64,000 nt of DNA from CAVUDO01 sp963740255 (GCA_963740255.1 CAVUDO010000002.1:1984001-2048000); one strand, 5' to 3'. Shown: positions 34,289-45,655, counted from the stretch's first letter. The notes: generated by a model from the sequence alone, not told the origin. Numbers and translations: made by a program.

Positions 34289-34915
34289 GTGAATTACGAC
34301 ACCTACAGCGCCGGCGCCGTGCAGCTCGCGGTGGACCTCGCCAACGCTGACCTCGCCGAGCCCGGCGCGCTGGACGCCTTCGTCGTCGCCCACGACGAGT
34401 GGTTCAGCGCACGGGCGTCGCGGCGGCTGTCCCCGTCCGACCGCGGCGTGGTCGCCGAACTCGCCGGCGGCGTCCGCGCGGTGGCCGAGTCGACCTCGGA
34501 CGCCGAGGCGGTGCGCCGGATCAACGTGCTGCTCCAGCGGTGCGCGCCCGTGCCCCGGGTCACCGACCACGACGGCACCGTGCACCTGCACTACTCCGGC
34601 GAGAGCGCGCCGCTGGTCGACCAGCTCGGCGCCACCGTGGCGATGGGGATGGCCCTGCTGGTGTGCCGGTACGGACGCGAGCGCCTCGGCATCTGCGGTG
34701 CGGACGACTGCGCGGACGTGTACGTCGACACGTCCCGGAACAGGTCCAAGCGGTACTGCTCGGAGACCTGCGCGAGCCGCACCACGGTCTCGGCGTACCG
34801 GGCCCGGCAGCGTGCGGCCGCCCCACCAGTCGAGTCAGCCCAACCCGCGGAGCCAGCCCCGCCCGCCGAGCCAGCCCCGCCCGTCGAGCCAGCACAGCCC
34901 GCCGGTGCGTCCTGA
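34289..34915 (+). CDS. CGNR zinc finger/ABATE-domain regulator
   Basis: A 208-residue predicted transcription factor. The N-terminal ABATE-like region (residues 5-125) probably binds a ligand; the C-terminal zinc finger has CGADDCADVYVDTSRNRSKR followed by YCSETCASRTTVSAYRARQR, with four Cys spaced as in CGNR fingers, though the family CGN is CGA here. The last 35 residues are Pro/Ala/Glu repeats encoded by imperfect 18-base units near 34850-34905. Start GTG 34289 gives the usual family N-terminus. It faces two MFS genes and is likely their repressor. Confidence 0.85.
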   Translation: MNYDTYSAGAVQLAVDLANADLAEPGALDAFVVAHDEWFSARASRRLSPSDRGVVAELAGGVRAVAESTSDAEAVRRINVLLQRCAPVPRVTDHDGTVHLHYSGESAPLVDQLGATVAMGMALLVCRYGRERLGICGADDCADVYVDTSRNRSKRYCSETCASRTTVSAYRARQRAAAPPVESAQPAEPAPPAEPAPPVEPAQPAGAS

Positions 34916-34921
34916 GCGGGT

Positions 34922-35788
34922 TCAGTCGCGCATCGCGCGGGCCAGGTCCTCCAGGCGCCGCACCCGGTCCTCCATCGGCGGGTGGGTGCTGAACAGGGCG
35001 GCGATGCCACGCGGACGGACCGGGGTGTCGATCATCAGGTGCGACATCGAGACGATCTTCGGGTCCGGCGGCAACGGCAGGGCCTGGGTGCCCAGGTGGA
35101 TCTTGCGGAGCGCGCTGGCCAGGGCGAGCGGGTCGTGGGTCAGCTGGGCGCCGTCGAGATCGGCCTGGTACTCGCGGCTGCGGCTGATCGCCAGTTGGAT
35201 CAGCCCGGCCGCGATCGGGCCGACGAGCACGAGCAGCAGCAGGACCACCGGGTTCGGCCGGTCGTCGTCGTCCCCGCCGCCGCCCGGGAGGAACCAGGCG
35301 AGCATCGCCAGCGTGGTGACGATGCTGGCCAGGGCGCCCGCGACCGAGGAGATCAGGATGTCCCGGTTGTGGACGTGGGACAGCTCGTGGCCCAGTACGG
35401 CTCGCAGCTCGCGGGGTTCCAGCATCTGCAGGATGCCCTCGGTGCAGCACACGGCGGCGTGGCGGGGAGTGCGGCCGGTGGCGAAGGCGTTCGGTTGGCT
35501 GGTGGGGCTGAGATAGAGCCGCGGCATCGGCTGGCGGGCCTGGGTGGCCAGCTCCCGGACCATGCCGTACAGCGCCGGCTGGTCCACCTCGCTGACCGGG
35601 TAGGCGTGCATCGAACGCAGCGCCATCCGGTCGGAGAAGAAGTAGCTGTATCCGTTCATCCCGGCGGCGACCACCGTCGCGATCACCAGCCCGGTCGAGC
35701 CGCCCAGCCAGTAGCCGACCGCCAGGATGAGCCCGCTGAGCAGGCCGAGCAGCAGCGCGGTCTTCACGCCGTTGACGTGCCTGCGCAT
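34922..35788 (-). CDS. htpX: Membrane zinc metalloprotease HtpX
   Basis: HtpX degrades damaged membrane proteins, cutting on the cytoplasmic side. The 288-residue protein has two N-terminal membrane helices (TALLLGLLSGLILAVGYW and the next), the zinc motif in VLGHELSHVHNRDIL near residue 136, two further helices (IVTTLAMLAWFL and VVLLLLVLVGPIAAGLI), the second Glu in SREYQADLDGA, and FSTHPPMEDRVRRLE at the end. GGAGG nine bases upstream supports ATG 35788. It is convergent with the ABATE gene, six bases from its stop. Confidence 0.95.
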   Translation of the reverse strand: MRRHVNGVKTALLLGLLSGLILAVGYWLGGSTGLVIATVVAAGMNGYSYFFSDRMALRSMHAYPVSEVDQPALYGMVRELATQARQPMPRLYLSPTSQPNAFATGRTPRHAAVCCTEGILQMLEPRELRAVLGHELSHVHNRDILISSVAGALASIVTTLAMLAWFLPGGGGDDDDRPNPVVLLLLVLVGPIAAGLIQLAISRSREYQADLDGAQLTHDPLALASALRKIHLGTQALPLPPDPKIVSMSHLMIDTPVRPRGIAALFSTHPPMEDRVRRLEDLARAMRD

Positions 35789-35928
35789 CGCGGGCTTCCT
35801 CCCTGCCGGCCGCCGTCCCACCGTGGCGGCACCGATGCACGCCACGGGAACACCCAACGGGTCCGTTCTCCTGCCCGTTCCCCCGCCGACGGGAATCACA
35901 CCGCTCGGGCGGGACCGGGTTCGGCCGC

Positions 35929-37499
35929 CTACCCCGCGGCCAGCACCTCCGCGGCGGAGCGCGCGACGTCGAGCACCCACTGCGGCCACACGCCGAGCAC
36001 GACCGCCGCCACGGAGGCCGCCGCGAGTCCGGCCAGCACCGGCCACGGCGCCGCCGTGCTCCGCGCGGCCAGCGCCGGCGACGGTGCGGCGTCCGCGCCA
36101 GCCGCGTCCGGTGCCGGACCGGCCGGCGCGAAGCAGGCCGCCACCGCACGCAGGTAGTACGCGAGCCCCACGACGGCGTTCAGCGCGACGACGACCGCCA
36201 ACCACCCGGCCGAGCCGTCCAGCAGCGCACGCACGACGACGACCTTCGCGAACAGGCCGGCAAGCCCGGGCGGGAGTCCGGCCAGCCCGGCGAACCCGAC
36301 CACGAACGCGGCCGTGGCCCACGGTGCGCGGCGGGCGGCGCCGCGGAGGTCGTCCAGGGTGCCGCCGTCGGCTCCGCCGCGCAGCGCGATCACGCCGCCG
36401 AACGCTCCGAGGTTCACCACCAGGTAGAGCACGGTGAACGCGACCACACCGGCGGCGGCCGCCCGGACGCCGGCGTCGTCCCGCCCGGCCGCGGCCGCGA
36501 ACACCCCGAGCGGTGCGAGCAGGTAGCCGGCCTGCGCCACGGACGACCAGGCGAGCAGCCGCACCAGCCGGCGCTGCCGCAGCGCGACGAGGTTCCCGAC
36601 GGTCATCGTCACGGCGGCGACCACGGCGAACACGGGCCCGGTCACGTCCAGCACGGGCCGGAAGGCCAGCACCCCGACCAGCAGCACGGCGGCCACCCCG
36701 CCGAGCTTGGACGCGGTGGCCAGCCAGGCCGCCACCGGCACCGGCCCCCCGTCGTAGGTGCCGGGCGCCCAGGCGTGGAACGGCACCACCGCGAGCTTGA
36801 ACAGCAGCCCGGCCAGCGTCAGCACCACCGCGGCGGCCGTCAGCGGCAGGGCGCGCAGGTCGTCCCGCTCGGCCAGGGCGAGCGCCAGCCGGTCGAGGTG
36901 GACGGCCCCGGTGAGGCCGTACAGGAGGCCGGCACCCAGCAGGGTCAGGGCCGTCGACACCACCGAGACCACGAAGAACGTGAGCGCGCCCTCGGCCGAG
37001 GCCGTCGACCCCTTCCGCAGGCCGACCAGCACGTACACCGGCAGGGTGAGCGTCTCGATGGCCACGATCAGGGTGAGCAGGTCACGCGCGGACGCCAGCA
37101 CGACGCCGCCGGCCAGCGAGCACAGCAGCAGGAACGTGTACTCCCCGGCCGGCACGACGCCCTGCCGGACGATGCCCGCCGAGAATCCGAGCACGGCCAG
37201 CGCCAGCGCGCAGAACACCACCGTGAGCGCCGTGCTGGCCTGGTCGACCGCGAACGAGCAGGACGCCCCGACGTCCACGCCGCCCGGCAGCACGCCGGCG
37301 CCCGTGCAGAACGTCGCCCGGCGTTCGGCGCCGGACGCCAGCGCGGCGACGATGCCGCCCGCCGGGCCGAGCGCCGCGGCCCCGAGCAGCGCGGTGCGCA
37401 GGCCCGGCCGGGCCAGGTCGAGCAGCAGGGTGAGCACCGCCGCCCCGACCACGGCGTACACCGCGGCCAGCGCCGCATGGTCGACGCTCTGGACGACGT

Positions 37500-37503
<4 letters not shown>
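35929..37503 (-). CDS. nuoN: NADH-quinone oxidoreductase-type subunit N
   Basis: One of three antiporter-like proton channels in the membrane arm of complex I. The 524-residue protein has about 14 helices, the key lysine region LLFKLAVVPFHAWAPGTYDG near residue 240, the upstream Glu in IVAIETLTLPVYVLVGL, and SSVAQAGYLLAPLG. The GTG start overlaps the nuoM stop as GTGA. It is the last gene of the nuoI-to-nuoN segment, 140 bases before htpX. The frame is intact, unlike nuoL and nuoM. Confidence 0.93.
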
Positions 37504-39015
<1,512 letters not shown>

Positions 39016-39085
39016 GAGCCCACCTCGCTAGGCTCGGCGGCCCCGTCTGCGGGGCTGCTGTGTCTGGTGCGCTCGCGCCGCTCGC

Positions 39086-41079
39086 TCACGAGAGCAGTCC
39101 GTTCGCCAGGACGGCGCCCGCGGCGAGCAGTGCGCCGCCGCCCACCGCGGCCGTGACGTACCGGCCGAGGCCCGTCGCATGAGCCAGGTGCAGCACCCGG
39201 CCCACACCCTGCGCACCCCGTCCGGTTCCTTCGACCGCGCCGTCCACGCCCCGGGTGTCGGCCGCCAGCACGGCCTGGGCCAGCGCCTGGACCGGCCGGA
39301 CGACCAGCGCGTCCTGCACGGCGTCGAGGTGGAAGGCCGCCTCGAACGGCCGGCGCAGCGGCCCGAGCACCCGGACCGGATCAGCCGCGGTGTCCCGCCG
39401 CCACACCAGGTAGATCGCCAGCGCCCCGACCAGCGCGCACGCCAGGCTGAGCAGGGTGGTGGCCACTTCGGGGGCCAGCGACGTGCCCGGCAGGTCTGTC
39501 TCGAAGAAGTCGCCTTCGCTGGTGACCCCGAACTCCCGGCCGGCTTCGCGGGCTCCGAGCCGGGCCGGCAGGCCGCCGGGCCAGAGCGCCGCGAGCCCCA
39601 GCAGCGCGGCGGGCACCGCGAGGGCGACCAGCGGCCACCGCATCGCGCCGGGCGGGTCGTGCAGGGCCGTCGCCTCGCCACGCCGCTCGCCGAAGAACGT
39701 CCGCAGCCAGAGCCGGGCCACGTACGCGGCGGTGAGCACGACGGTCACCGCACCGGCCAGCAGCACCAGCGCGCCGGTCCAGGGAGCGGCCACACCGTCG
39801 CCGAGCGCGGTCCGTTCGGCGGCGGTCAGCACGCTCTCCTTGCTCCAGAAGCCGGCCAGCGGCGGCAGGCCGGCCAGTGCCCGAGCCCGATCGTCATGGT
39901 CCAGAACGTCACCGGCATCCCGCGCCGCAGCCCGCCCATGGCGCTCATCGCGTTGGTCGCCACGGCGTGGATCACCGCGCCGGCCGCGAGGAACAGCAGC
40001 GCCTTGAACGCCGCGTGCGTGAGCAGGTGGAACAGGGCCGCCGGGGCACTGCCGACGGCGAGCGCGCCGGCCATGTACGCGAGCTGGCTGACCGTCGACC
40101 AGGCCAGCACCCGCTTGATGTCGTCCTGGGCCAGCGCCGCACACGCGCCGAGCACCATCGTGGTCGCGGCGATCACCGCGAGCACGGCCAGCGCCACCGG
40201 CGAGGCGAGGTACAGCGGGTAGAGGCGGGCCACCACGTACACACCAGCCGCCACCATCGTCGCGGCGTGGATCAGGGCGCTGATCGGCGTCGGACCGGCC
40301 ATCGCATCCGGCAGCCAGGTGTGCAGCGGGAACTGTGCCGACTTGCCGGCAACCCCGGCGAGCAGCAGCACGCAGGCCGCGGTGAGCATCGCCGGGCTGA
40401 GCTTGTCGGACGCCTCGGCGAGCACGTCGGAGATCCGGAACGAGCCGACGCCCACACCGAGGATCACCACGCCGAGGGCGAACCCGACGTCGCCGACCCG
40501 GGTGACCAGGAACGCCTTCACGGCGGCACCGGGAGCCTCGGGCAGTCGCCGGTCGTGCCCGATCAGCAGATAGGAGCAGAGGCCCATCACCTCCCACCCG
40601 ATCAGCAGCGTCACCAGGTCACCGGAGACCACCACCAGCAGCATCGCCGCGGTGAACAGCGACACCTGCGCCGCATAGGGGGCGTATCGGTCACCGCTGC
40701 CCCGGCGGAAGCGCCCGTCGTCGGTCGCGTAGAAGGAACGGTCCAGATAGGCCGTCGAATAGATCTGGACGGCGAATGCGACCGCGCACACCGCCACGGC
40801 CACCAACGCGGCCACCGAGTCGACCCGGACGCCCGCCGTGACGAGCAGCGTGCCGAAGTCGGCCAGCGTGGTGCTCGCGTCCACCGGCCGGGAACCCCGC
40901 GACGGCAGGCCCACCGCGTCGAACGCCAGCCAGAGCGAGGCGAGGAACGCCAGCCCCGTCGCGCCGAGCGCCAGCCGGGTCGCGGCCCGCCGGGCGTCCT
41001 CGCGGAACAGCAACCCGACCAGACCCGCCGCACCCGGCAACACCGGCAGCGCGGCGGCGAGGCAGACGTCCCGGGTCAC
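39086..41079 (-). pseudogene. nuoL: NADH-quinone oxidoreductase-type subunit L, one-base frameshift
   Basis: The largest antiporter-like subunit, whose C-terminal lateral helix braces the membrane arm. From GTG 41079 the first frame gives about 400 residues with LLIGWEVMGLCSYLLIGH, VAGKSAQFPLHTWLPDAMAG and STVSQLAYMAGALAVG, ending at MTIGLG. The next residues, ALAGLPPLAGFWSKESVL, are in another frame, which runs to 39086. One base seems to be missing near 39880-39883. Corrected length is about 664 residues, normal for NuoL. The frame and motifs are intact elsewhere, so the loss is recent or artefactual. Confidence 0.88.
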
Positions 41080-41447
41080 GAGCCGTTCCCCGCTCCGGCG
41101 GCGACCCGCTCGGCGTCGGCCCGCGCAGCGTCCTCCACGGAATCCTCCGCGACCACGTCCACCTCGTCCACGGCCACCGTCTGGCGCAGCCGGTAGAGCT
41201 GCAGGACGATCGCCAGGCCGACGCCGATCTCCGCGGCCGCCAGCACGATCACGAACAGCGCGAACACCTGGCCGGACCGCGGCACCCCGACGACCGACAC
41301 GTCGGCGGTGACGAACACCAGGTTCACGGCGTTGAGCAGCAGCTCGACGGCCATCAGCAGCAGCACGGCGTTCCGCCGCACGAGCGTGCCGTAGAGCCCC
41401 ACGGCGAACAGCAGCGCGGCCAGCACGTACGGGATCACCGGGTGCAC
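41076..41447 (-). CDS. nuoK: NADH-quinone oxidoreductase-type subunit K
   Basis: A 123-residue three-helix membrane subunit related to MrpC. It begins HPVIPYVLAALLFAVGLYG, followed by LVRRNAVLLLMAVELLLNAVN with the conserved membrane Glu residues, and LFVIVLAAAEIGVGLAIVLQ with a second. The C-terminal 25 residues are an acidic tail not present in E. coli NuoK. GTG 41447 is chosen to match family N-termini. It overlaps nuoL by four bases and starts four bases after nuoJ. Confidence 0.93.
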   Translation of the reverse strand: MHPVIPYVLAALLFAVGLYGTLVRRNAVLLLMAVELLLNAVNLVFVTADVSVVGVPRSGQVFALFVIVLAAAEIGVGLAIVLQLYRLRQTVAVDEVDVVAEDSVEDAARADAERVAAGAGNGS

Positions 41448-41451
41448 GCCG

Positions 41452-42012
41452 TCACCCGCCGTTCCCCGCGCCCGCGTCGGCTGCGGCGTCGGTCGGGGCA
41501 TCCACCGGCGGCGGGTCGGCGCGGCGGGACGACACCACGATCGCCCCGATCAGCGCGGCGAGCAGCAGCACGGAGAGCACCTCGAACGGCAGCACCCACT
41601 GGCGGAAGATCTCTCCCCCGACCCACTCCGCGGTGCCGGCCTGGGCTCCCTCCAGGTCCACGAACGACCACCGGTAGGCCTGGACCAGCATCGCGACCAG
41701 CGCACCGCCGCTGCCCAGCCCGACCAGCGCCGCCGGCCACCGCGAACGGTCCAGGCCCTCGCTGGGCCCGATCGGCGCCCGGGTGAGCATCACCGCGAAC
41801 AGCAGCAGCACCACGACGGCGCCGACGTAGATCAGCATCTGCACCCAGGCCACCAGCTCGGCCGTGAGCACGAGGTAGCACCCGGCCAGCGCACCGAGCG
41901 CGACCACCAGCCACAGACCGGCCCGGACGACGTGCCGGGTGGTCACCACGCACAAAGCCGCGCCCAGTGCGAGCACACCGAGCGCGAGCACGAGAACGTC
42001 GGTGACCGTCAC
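41452..42012 (-). CDS. nuoJ: NADH-quinone oxidoreductase-type subunit J
   Basis: A 186-residue five-helix membrane subunit. Family signs are RHVVRAGLWLVVALGALAGCY and LVAWVQMLIYVGAVVVLLLFAVML, the helix that carries the pi-bulge in solved complexes. It ends in an Ala/Pro/Asp-rich tail. GTG 42012 overlaps the nuoI stop as GTGA, so nuoI-J-K-L are translationally linked. Confidence 0.93.
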   Translation of the reverse strand: MTVTDVLVLALGVLALGAALCVVTTRHVVRAGLWLVVALGALAGCYLVLTAELVAWVQMLIYVGAVVVLLLFAVMLTRAPIGPSEGLDRSRWPAALVGLGSGGALVAMLVQAYRWSFVDLEGAQAGTAEWVGGEIFRQWVLPFEVLSVLLLAALIGAIVVSSRRADPPPVDAPTDAAADAGAGNGG

Positions 42013-42614
42013 CCGGCGGTCCCCTGAGCGGGAGGGTCCGCCGGCGGGACGTCGCCGACGTCCGCCGTTCCCCCGGGGCCGGGCGCGGACGGGCCTGCGG
42101 CGGTCAGCGCCGCGACGGCCGCCTTCTCGGCGGCCAGGACCTCCTTGGCCGGCTCGCCGTTGGGGTCGTGCGGCGGGGGCGCCGGGACGGTCGCCATCCA
42201 CTCGCGCAGCGTGTCCTTCTCGTGCAGCAGGTTGCGCAGGTCGTAGTCGGCGTACTCGAACTCCGGCGACCAGAACAGCGCGTCGAACGGGCAGACGTCG
42301 ATGCAGATGCCGCAGTACATGCAGAGCGAGAAGTCGATCGCGAACCGGTCGAGCACGTTGCGCTGCCGCGGCCGGGCGGCGCCCGGCACCTCGACCGTCT
42401 CCTTGTGAGAGTCGATGTAGATGCACCAGTCCGGGCACTCGCGGGCGCACAGCATGCAGGAGGTGCAGTTCTCCTCCAGCAGCGCGATCACCCCGCGGCT
42501 GCGCGGGGGGAGGTCGGGCTTGACGTCCGGGTACTGCCGGGTGTGGGCACGGCGGGTCATCGCACGCAGCGTGACCGCGAGCCCCCGCATCAGTCCCGCG
42601 CCCGGTATGCCCAT
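42009..42614 (-). CDS. nuoI: NADH-quinone oxidoreductase-type subunit I (two 4Fe-4S ferredoxin-like)
   Basis: A 201-residue peripheral subunit that carries clusters N6a and N6b and passes electrons to NuoB. Both cluster motifs are complete: CTSCMLCARECP near residue 49 and CMYCGICIDVCP near residue 96. The C-terminal 60 residues are an Ala/Pro/Gly-rich tail longer than in ordinary NuoI. ATG 42614 is used, nine bases after GGGAGG. In this cluster, which lacks the NADH module, NuoI is the natural entry point for electrons from ferredoxin (inference). It now begins its own transcript, being separated from nuoH by 8.5 kb. Confidence 0.94.
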   Translation of the reverse strand: MGIPGAGLMRGLAVTLRAMTRRAHTRQYPDVKPDLPPRSRGVIALLEENCTSCMLCARECPDWCIYIDSHKETVEVPGAARPRQRNVLDRFAIDFSLCMYCGICIDVCPFDALFWSPEFEYADYDLRNLLHEKDTLREWMATVPAPPPHDPNGEPAKEVLAAEKAAVAALTAAGPSAPGPGGTADVGDVPPADPPAQGTAG

Positions 42615-42887
42615 GCCCGGCATCCTCCCGTGCCGGATGCCCGATGGAAAGCACCCCACGGCCGCGTCCCCCAAGCGGGGGAGACCGGCCCGCCACAGCG
42701 GCCGGTCAGCTGCTCGACACGCACGCCGTGCAGGATGGCCCGGTCGGGCTGTACGCGATCGTCCAAATCACCCCTGGAGCCGTTGGCCACTGGAACTTCG
42801 GCAAGAAATTCGGGCGGACCTGTCGAGGACCGGTGTCGGCCGTTCGTCACACGGACGACGCAGCCCTTCCAACCACGAGGAGCAACT

Positions 42888-43247
42888 ATGAAGTACGCGA
42901 TGCTGATCTTCGGCGACGACCGCGAGTGGACCGCGCTGTCCCCGGCCGACGAACAGGACGTGATGAAGCAGGTCTACGAGTGGTTCGAGCGGTGGCAGCC
43001 GACCGGCAAGATCGCCGACGGCGGCGCCGAGCTACAGCCCCGCGGCACGGCAAAGACAGTGCGCGCCGACGCGAACGGCCAGCCGGTGATCACCGACGGG
43101 CCGTACCTGGAACTCAAGGAGGTCATCGGCGCGATCGTCATGCTGGAGTGCGACGACATTGACGAGGCCGCGCGGATCGCGGCCACCTGGCCACTCGCCG
43201 CCGGGATGAGCGCGCTGGAGGTCCGTCCGGTGATGAGCCACGAATAG
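42888..43247 (+). CDS. YCII/DGPF-domain protein
   Basis: A 119-residue dimeric alpha/beta barrel protein of the YCII-related group. It opens MKYAMLIFGDDREWTALSP and contains ITDGPYLELKEVIGAIVMLE, the segment that gives the DGPF name, with Tyr replacing Phe. GAGGAG five bases before ATG 42888 marks the start. DGPF proteins typically accompany ECF42 sigma factor genes; here the sigma gene follows but on the opposite strand, 21 bases away. Function is unknown; the pairing suggests a role in controlling or being controlled by that sigma factor. Confidence 0.9.
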   Translation: MKYAMLIFGDDREWTALSPADEQDVMKQVYEWFERWQPTGKIADGGAELQPRGTAKTVRADANGQPVITDGPYLELKEVIGAIVMLECDDIDEAARIAATWPLAAGMSALEVRPVMSHE

Positions 43248-43268
43248 CGGTGACGCTGGGCGCCGGTC

Positions 43269-44480
43269 TCACAGCCGGCGCCTAAGCTCACCCACCCGAC
43301 GCGACATCAGCTCCCGTTCGGCCGGGTTCGTCGCCAGCTTCAGAGCCCGCTCCGCCGCCGTCAGCGCCTCAGCCGGACGGTCGAGCGTGGCCAGCAGATC
43401 GGCCCGGGCGGCGTGCCACAGGTGGTAAACGGCAAGCCGGCCCCCGAGCGCGTCGACCTCATCCAGCGCTGGGGCCGGTCCCACCGCGAACCGCGTGGCC
43501 ACTGCCCGGTTCAGCAGCACTACCGGCGACGGGTCCAACGAATGCAGCCGGTCGTACAGCGCCCGCACGTCGGCCCAGTCGGTGGCCTCATACGAGGCGG
43601 CCAGGGCGTGTAGCGCGGCGATGCCGGCCTGCAGCTGGTACGGCCCGGGCCGGCCCTGGCGCACCGCCGCCCGCAGCCGCAGCGCCGCCCGTTCGATCGC
43701 CGCCGTGTCCCACAGCCGCCGGTCCTGCTGTTCCAGCAGCACGATGCGGCCCCACGAGTCGAACCGCGCGGCGGCGCGGGCGCGGTGAAGTTCCAGCAAC
43801 GCGGCCAGGCCGGCGGCCTCCGGCTCACGGGGCAGCAGCGCGGCGAGTTGGCACGCCAGCTCGACCCCCTCGCGGGCCAGCTCGCGACGCTGGGCGGACC
43901 GGCCACTGGACAGATATCCCTCGTTGAACACCAGGTAGATCACCGCGAGCACGGCCGGTAGCCGGTCGGCGTGCTCATGCGGCTGCGGCACCTCGAACCG
44001 GATGCCGCGCTCCCGCAGCTGGCGCTTGGCCCGGGAAAGCCGCTGCGCCATCGTCGGCAGCGGCACCAGGAACGCGGCGGCGATCTCGGCCGTGCTCAGG
44101 CCGCTGGCGGCGTACAGCGTCAACGCGACCCGCGCGGGCTCGGCGAGGTCTGGGTGGCAGCACGCGAAAACCATGGCCAGCCGATCGTCCCCACCCAGTT
44201 CCGGCGGCGGTTCCGCGGCCACCTGTGCCACCTTCTTGCGGCCGACCGCGTCGCGGCGCAGCCGGTCCAGCGCCTTACGCCAGCCCGTAGTGACCAGCCA
44301 ACCGGTGGGGCTCTCCGGTACACCCTCGTCGGGCCAGCGCTTGAGCGCCTCGGCCAGCGCGTCCGACAGCGCCTCTTCGGCCCAGTCGAAGTCGCCGAGC
44401 CGCCGGCTGAGCGCGCCGAGCATGCCGGCCGCGTCCGTCCGCCAGATTCGGTCCAACAGTTCTGCCGCGTCGTCCACCAC
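43269..44480 (-). CDS. ECF-type RNA polymerase sigma factor with TPR-like C-terminal domain (ECF42 group)
   Basis: A 403-residue sigma factor. Sigma-70 region 2 spans residues 10-90 (LSRRLGDFDWAEEALSDALAEAL, then WLVTTGWRKALDRLRRD) and region 4 follows at 120-175 (ALTLYAASGLSTAEIAAAF). The C-terminal 220 residues are helical and TPR-like (VFNEGYLSS, then QLQAGIAALHALA, RAVATRFAVGPAPALDEVDAL), the hallmark of ECF42. It has no anti-sigma gene; the extension is thought to control activity. The start is either of two GTG codons at 44480 or 44477, without a good ribosome site. An IS30 element begins only 89 bases upstream and may have displaced its promoter. Confidence 0.88.
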   Translation of the reverse strand: MVDDAAELLDRIWRTDAAGMLGALSRRLGDFDWAEEALSDALAEALKRWPDEGVPESPTGWLVTTGWRKALDRLRRDAVGRKKVAQVAAEPPPELGGDDRLAMVFACCHPDLAEPARVALTLYAASGLSTAEIAAAFLVPLPTMAQRLSRAKRQLRERGIRFEVPQPHEHADRLPAVLAVIYLVFNEGYLSSGRSAQRRELAREGVELACQLAALLPREPEAAGLAALLELHRARAAARFDSWGRIVLLEQQDRRLWDTAAIERAALRLRAAVRQGRPGPYQLQAGIAALHALAASYEATDWADVRALYDRLHSLDPSPVVLLNRAVATRFAVGPAPALDEVDALGGRLAVYHLWHAARADLLATLDRPAEALTAAERALKLATNPAERELMSRRVGELRRRL

Positions 44481-44568
44481 ACCAGGGTGCAATACCGGCT
44501 CTTCGAACTTGACCGGGCTGGCGGGTCTCGGCGCGTCTGACGCGTACACCACCTGGCCCTGCCTGGGC

Positions 44569-44592
44569 GGTGTCAGCCGGTGGTGGCAATTG
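44569..44592 (+). repeat. IS30 left inverted repeat
   Basis: The core CAGCCGGTGGTGGCAATTG matches the other end with four differences over 24 bases. It contains the transposase stop codon at 44573-44575. Confidence 0.8.
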
Positions 44593-45586
44593 AGCTGGTG
44601 AGGATGTCGGTGAAGACTTCTGCTGGGGTTCGGTAGCCGAGGATACGCCGTGGTCGGTTGTTGAGTTCGGCGGCGACGAGGTCGAGGTAGGTCTGGTCGT
44701 CGGTGATGGCGGTGCCCTTGGGGAAGTACTCGCGTAGCAGCCCGTTGGTGTTTTCGTTCGTGCCGCGTTCCCACGGTGAGTGCGGATGCGCGAAGTACAC
44801 GTCCACATTAGAGGCGAGGGTGAACGCGGCGTGGCCGGCCATCTCGCTGCCCTGGTCCCAGGTCAGGGTCTTGACCAACGCGGCGGGCATCCCGGCCACC
44901 GAAGCCAGGAGCGCGTTGCAGGTGGTGGCCGCGTCGCGGCGCCCGGCCGGCAGCGCCACCGTCACGGTGTAGCGGCTGGTTCGCTCGACCAGGGTCGCCA
45001 TCGCCGAACGCCCGGCTTTACCGATCACGAGGTCACCTTCCCAGTGGCCGGGCACGGCCCGGTCGCTGGCCTCGGCCGGACGGGCGTCAATGCTGGTCAT
45101 ACCCACGATCCGCGCCCCTGGGCTGGAGCGGCGGCCACGGGGGCGACGCTTCTGGCGCCCCGAACGCAGCAAGATGCCTTGCCGGGCGAGTTCGCCCTTG
45201 GGCAGCGCATAGATCCAGGTGTAGATCGCCTCGTGCGACACAGTGCCGGCCACCTGCTCAGCGTGCTCACCGCCGTGCTCGGCGCGCAACCTGCCCGCGG
45301 CCTGGTCCGGGGAACACCCGCCGCGCAGCTTGCCGAGCACCTGATCGCGTAGCACCGGGTCGGCGTCGAGCTTGCGGACCTTCGGCCGGCACCGCGACAC
45401 CCCCGCTGCCCGCCCGGCTCGCACCGCCCGATACCCCGCGCGCCCGCCGTGACGGGCGATATCGCGACACACCACGCTCGGATCCCGGCCGATCCGCCCG
45501 GCGATCACCCGCCCCTGGGCGTCCTCAGCGATGCCCCGGGAGATCTCCTCCCGATCAGCCTCGGACAACATCCTGCGCACACCCAC
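44573..45586 (-). CDS. IS30-family transposase
   Basis: A 337-residue DDE transposase. The N-terminus has a helix-turn-helix typical of IS30 (LSEADREEISRGIAEDAQG, then IAGRIGRDPSVVCRDIARHG). The catalytic triad is visible in HWEGDLVIGK, LTWDQGSEMA and PWERGTNENTNGLLREYFP, followed by LNNRPRRILGYRTPAE. The reading frame is full length, so the element could still move. It cuts and joins the inverted repeats noted beside it. Confidence 0.95.
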   Translation of the reverse strand: MGVRRMLSEADREEISRGIAEDAQGRVIAGRIGRDPSVVCRDIARHGGRAGYRAVRAGRAAGVSRCRPKVRKLDADPVLRDQVLGKLRGGCSPDQAAGRLRAEHGGEHAEQVAGTVSHEAIYTWIYALPKGELARQGILLRSGRQKRRPRGRRSSPGARIVGMTSIDARPAEASDRAVPGHWEGDLVIGKAGRSAMATLVERTSRYTVTVALPAGRRDAATTCNALLASVAGMPAALVKTLTWDQGSEMAGHAAFTLASNVDVYFAHPHSPWERGTNENTNGLLREYFPKGTAITDDQTYLDLVAAELNNRPRRILGYRTPAEVFTDILTSSIATTG

Positions 45587-45631
45587 GGCGGACTCCTGTC
45601 GGCTCGGTTCACCGACGATCTACACCAACCC

Positions 45632-45655
45632 CGATTGCTACCACCGGCTGGGACC
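45632..45655 (-). repeat. IS30 right inverted repeat
   Basis: Read from the outside in, CAGCCGGTGGTAGCAATCG matches the left repeat core with two differences, and the outermost GGT also matches. Confidence 0.8.

Larger units (their letters stand above)
44569..45655 (-). mobile_element. IS30-family insertion sequence, complete
   Basis: One transposase gene is flanked by 24-base imperfect inverted repeats (20 of 24 matching) at 44569-44592 and 45632-45655. The transposase stop codon lies inside the left repeat. I see no clear direct target repeat, though IS30 duplications are only 2-3 bases. It sits between the ECF sigma gene and the FxLD-type methyltransferase gene in the accessory stretch that splits the nuo genes. 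Confidence 0.85.
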
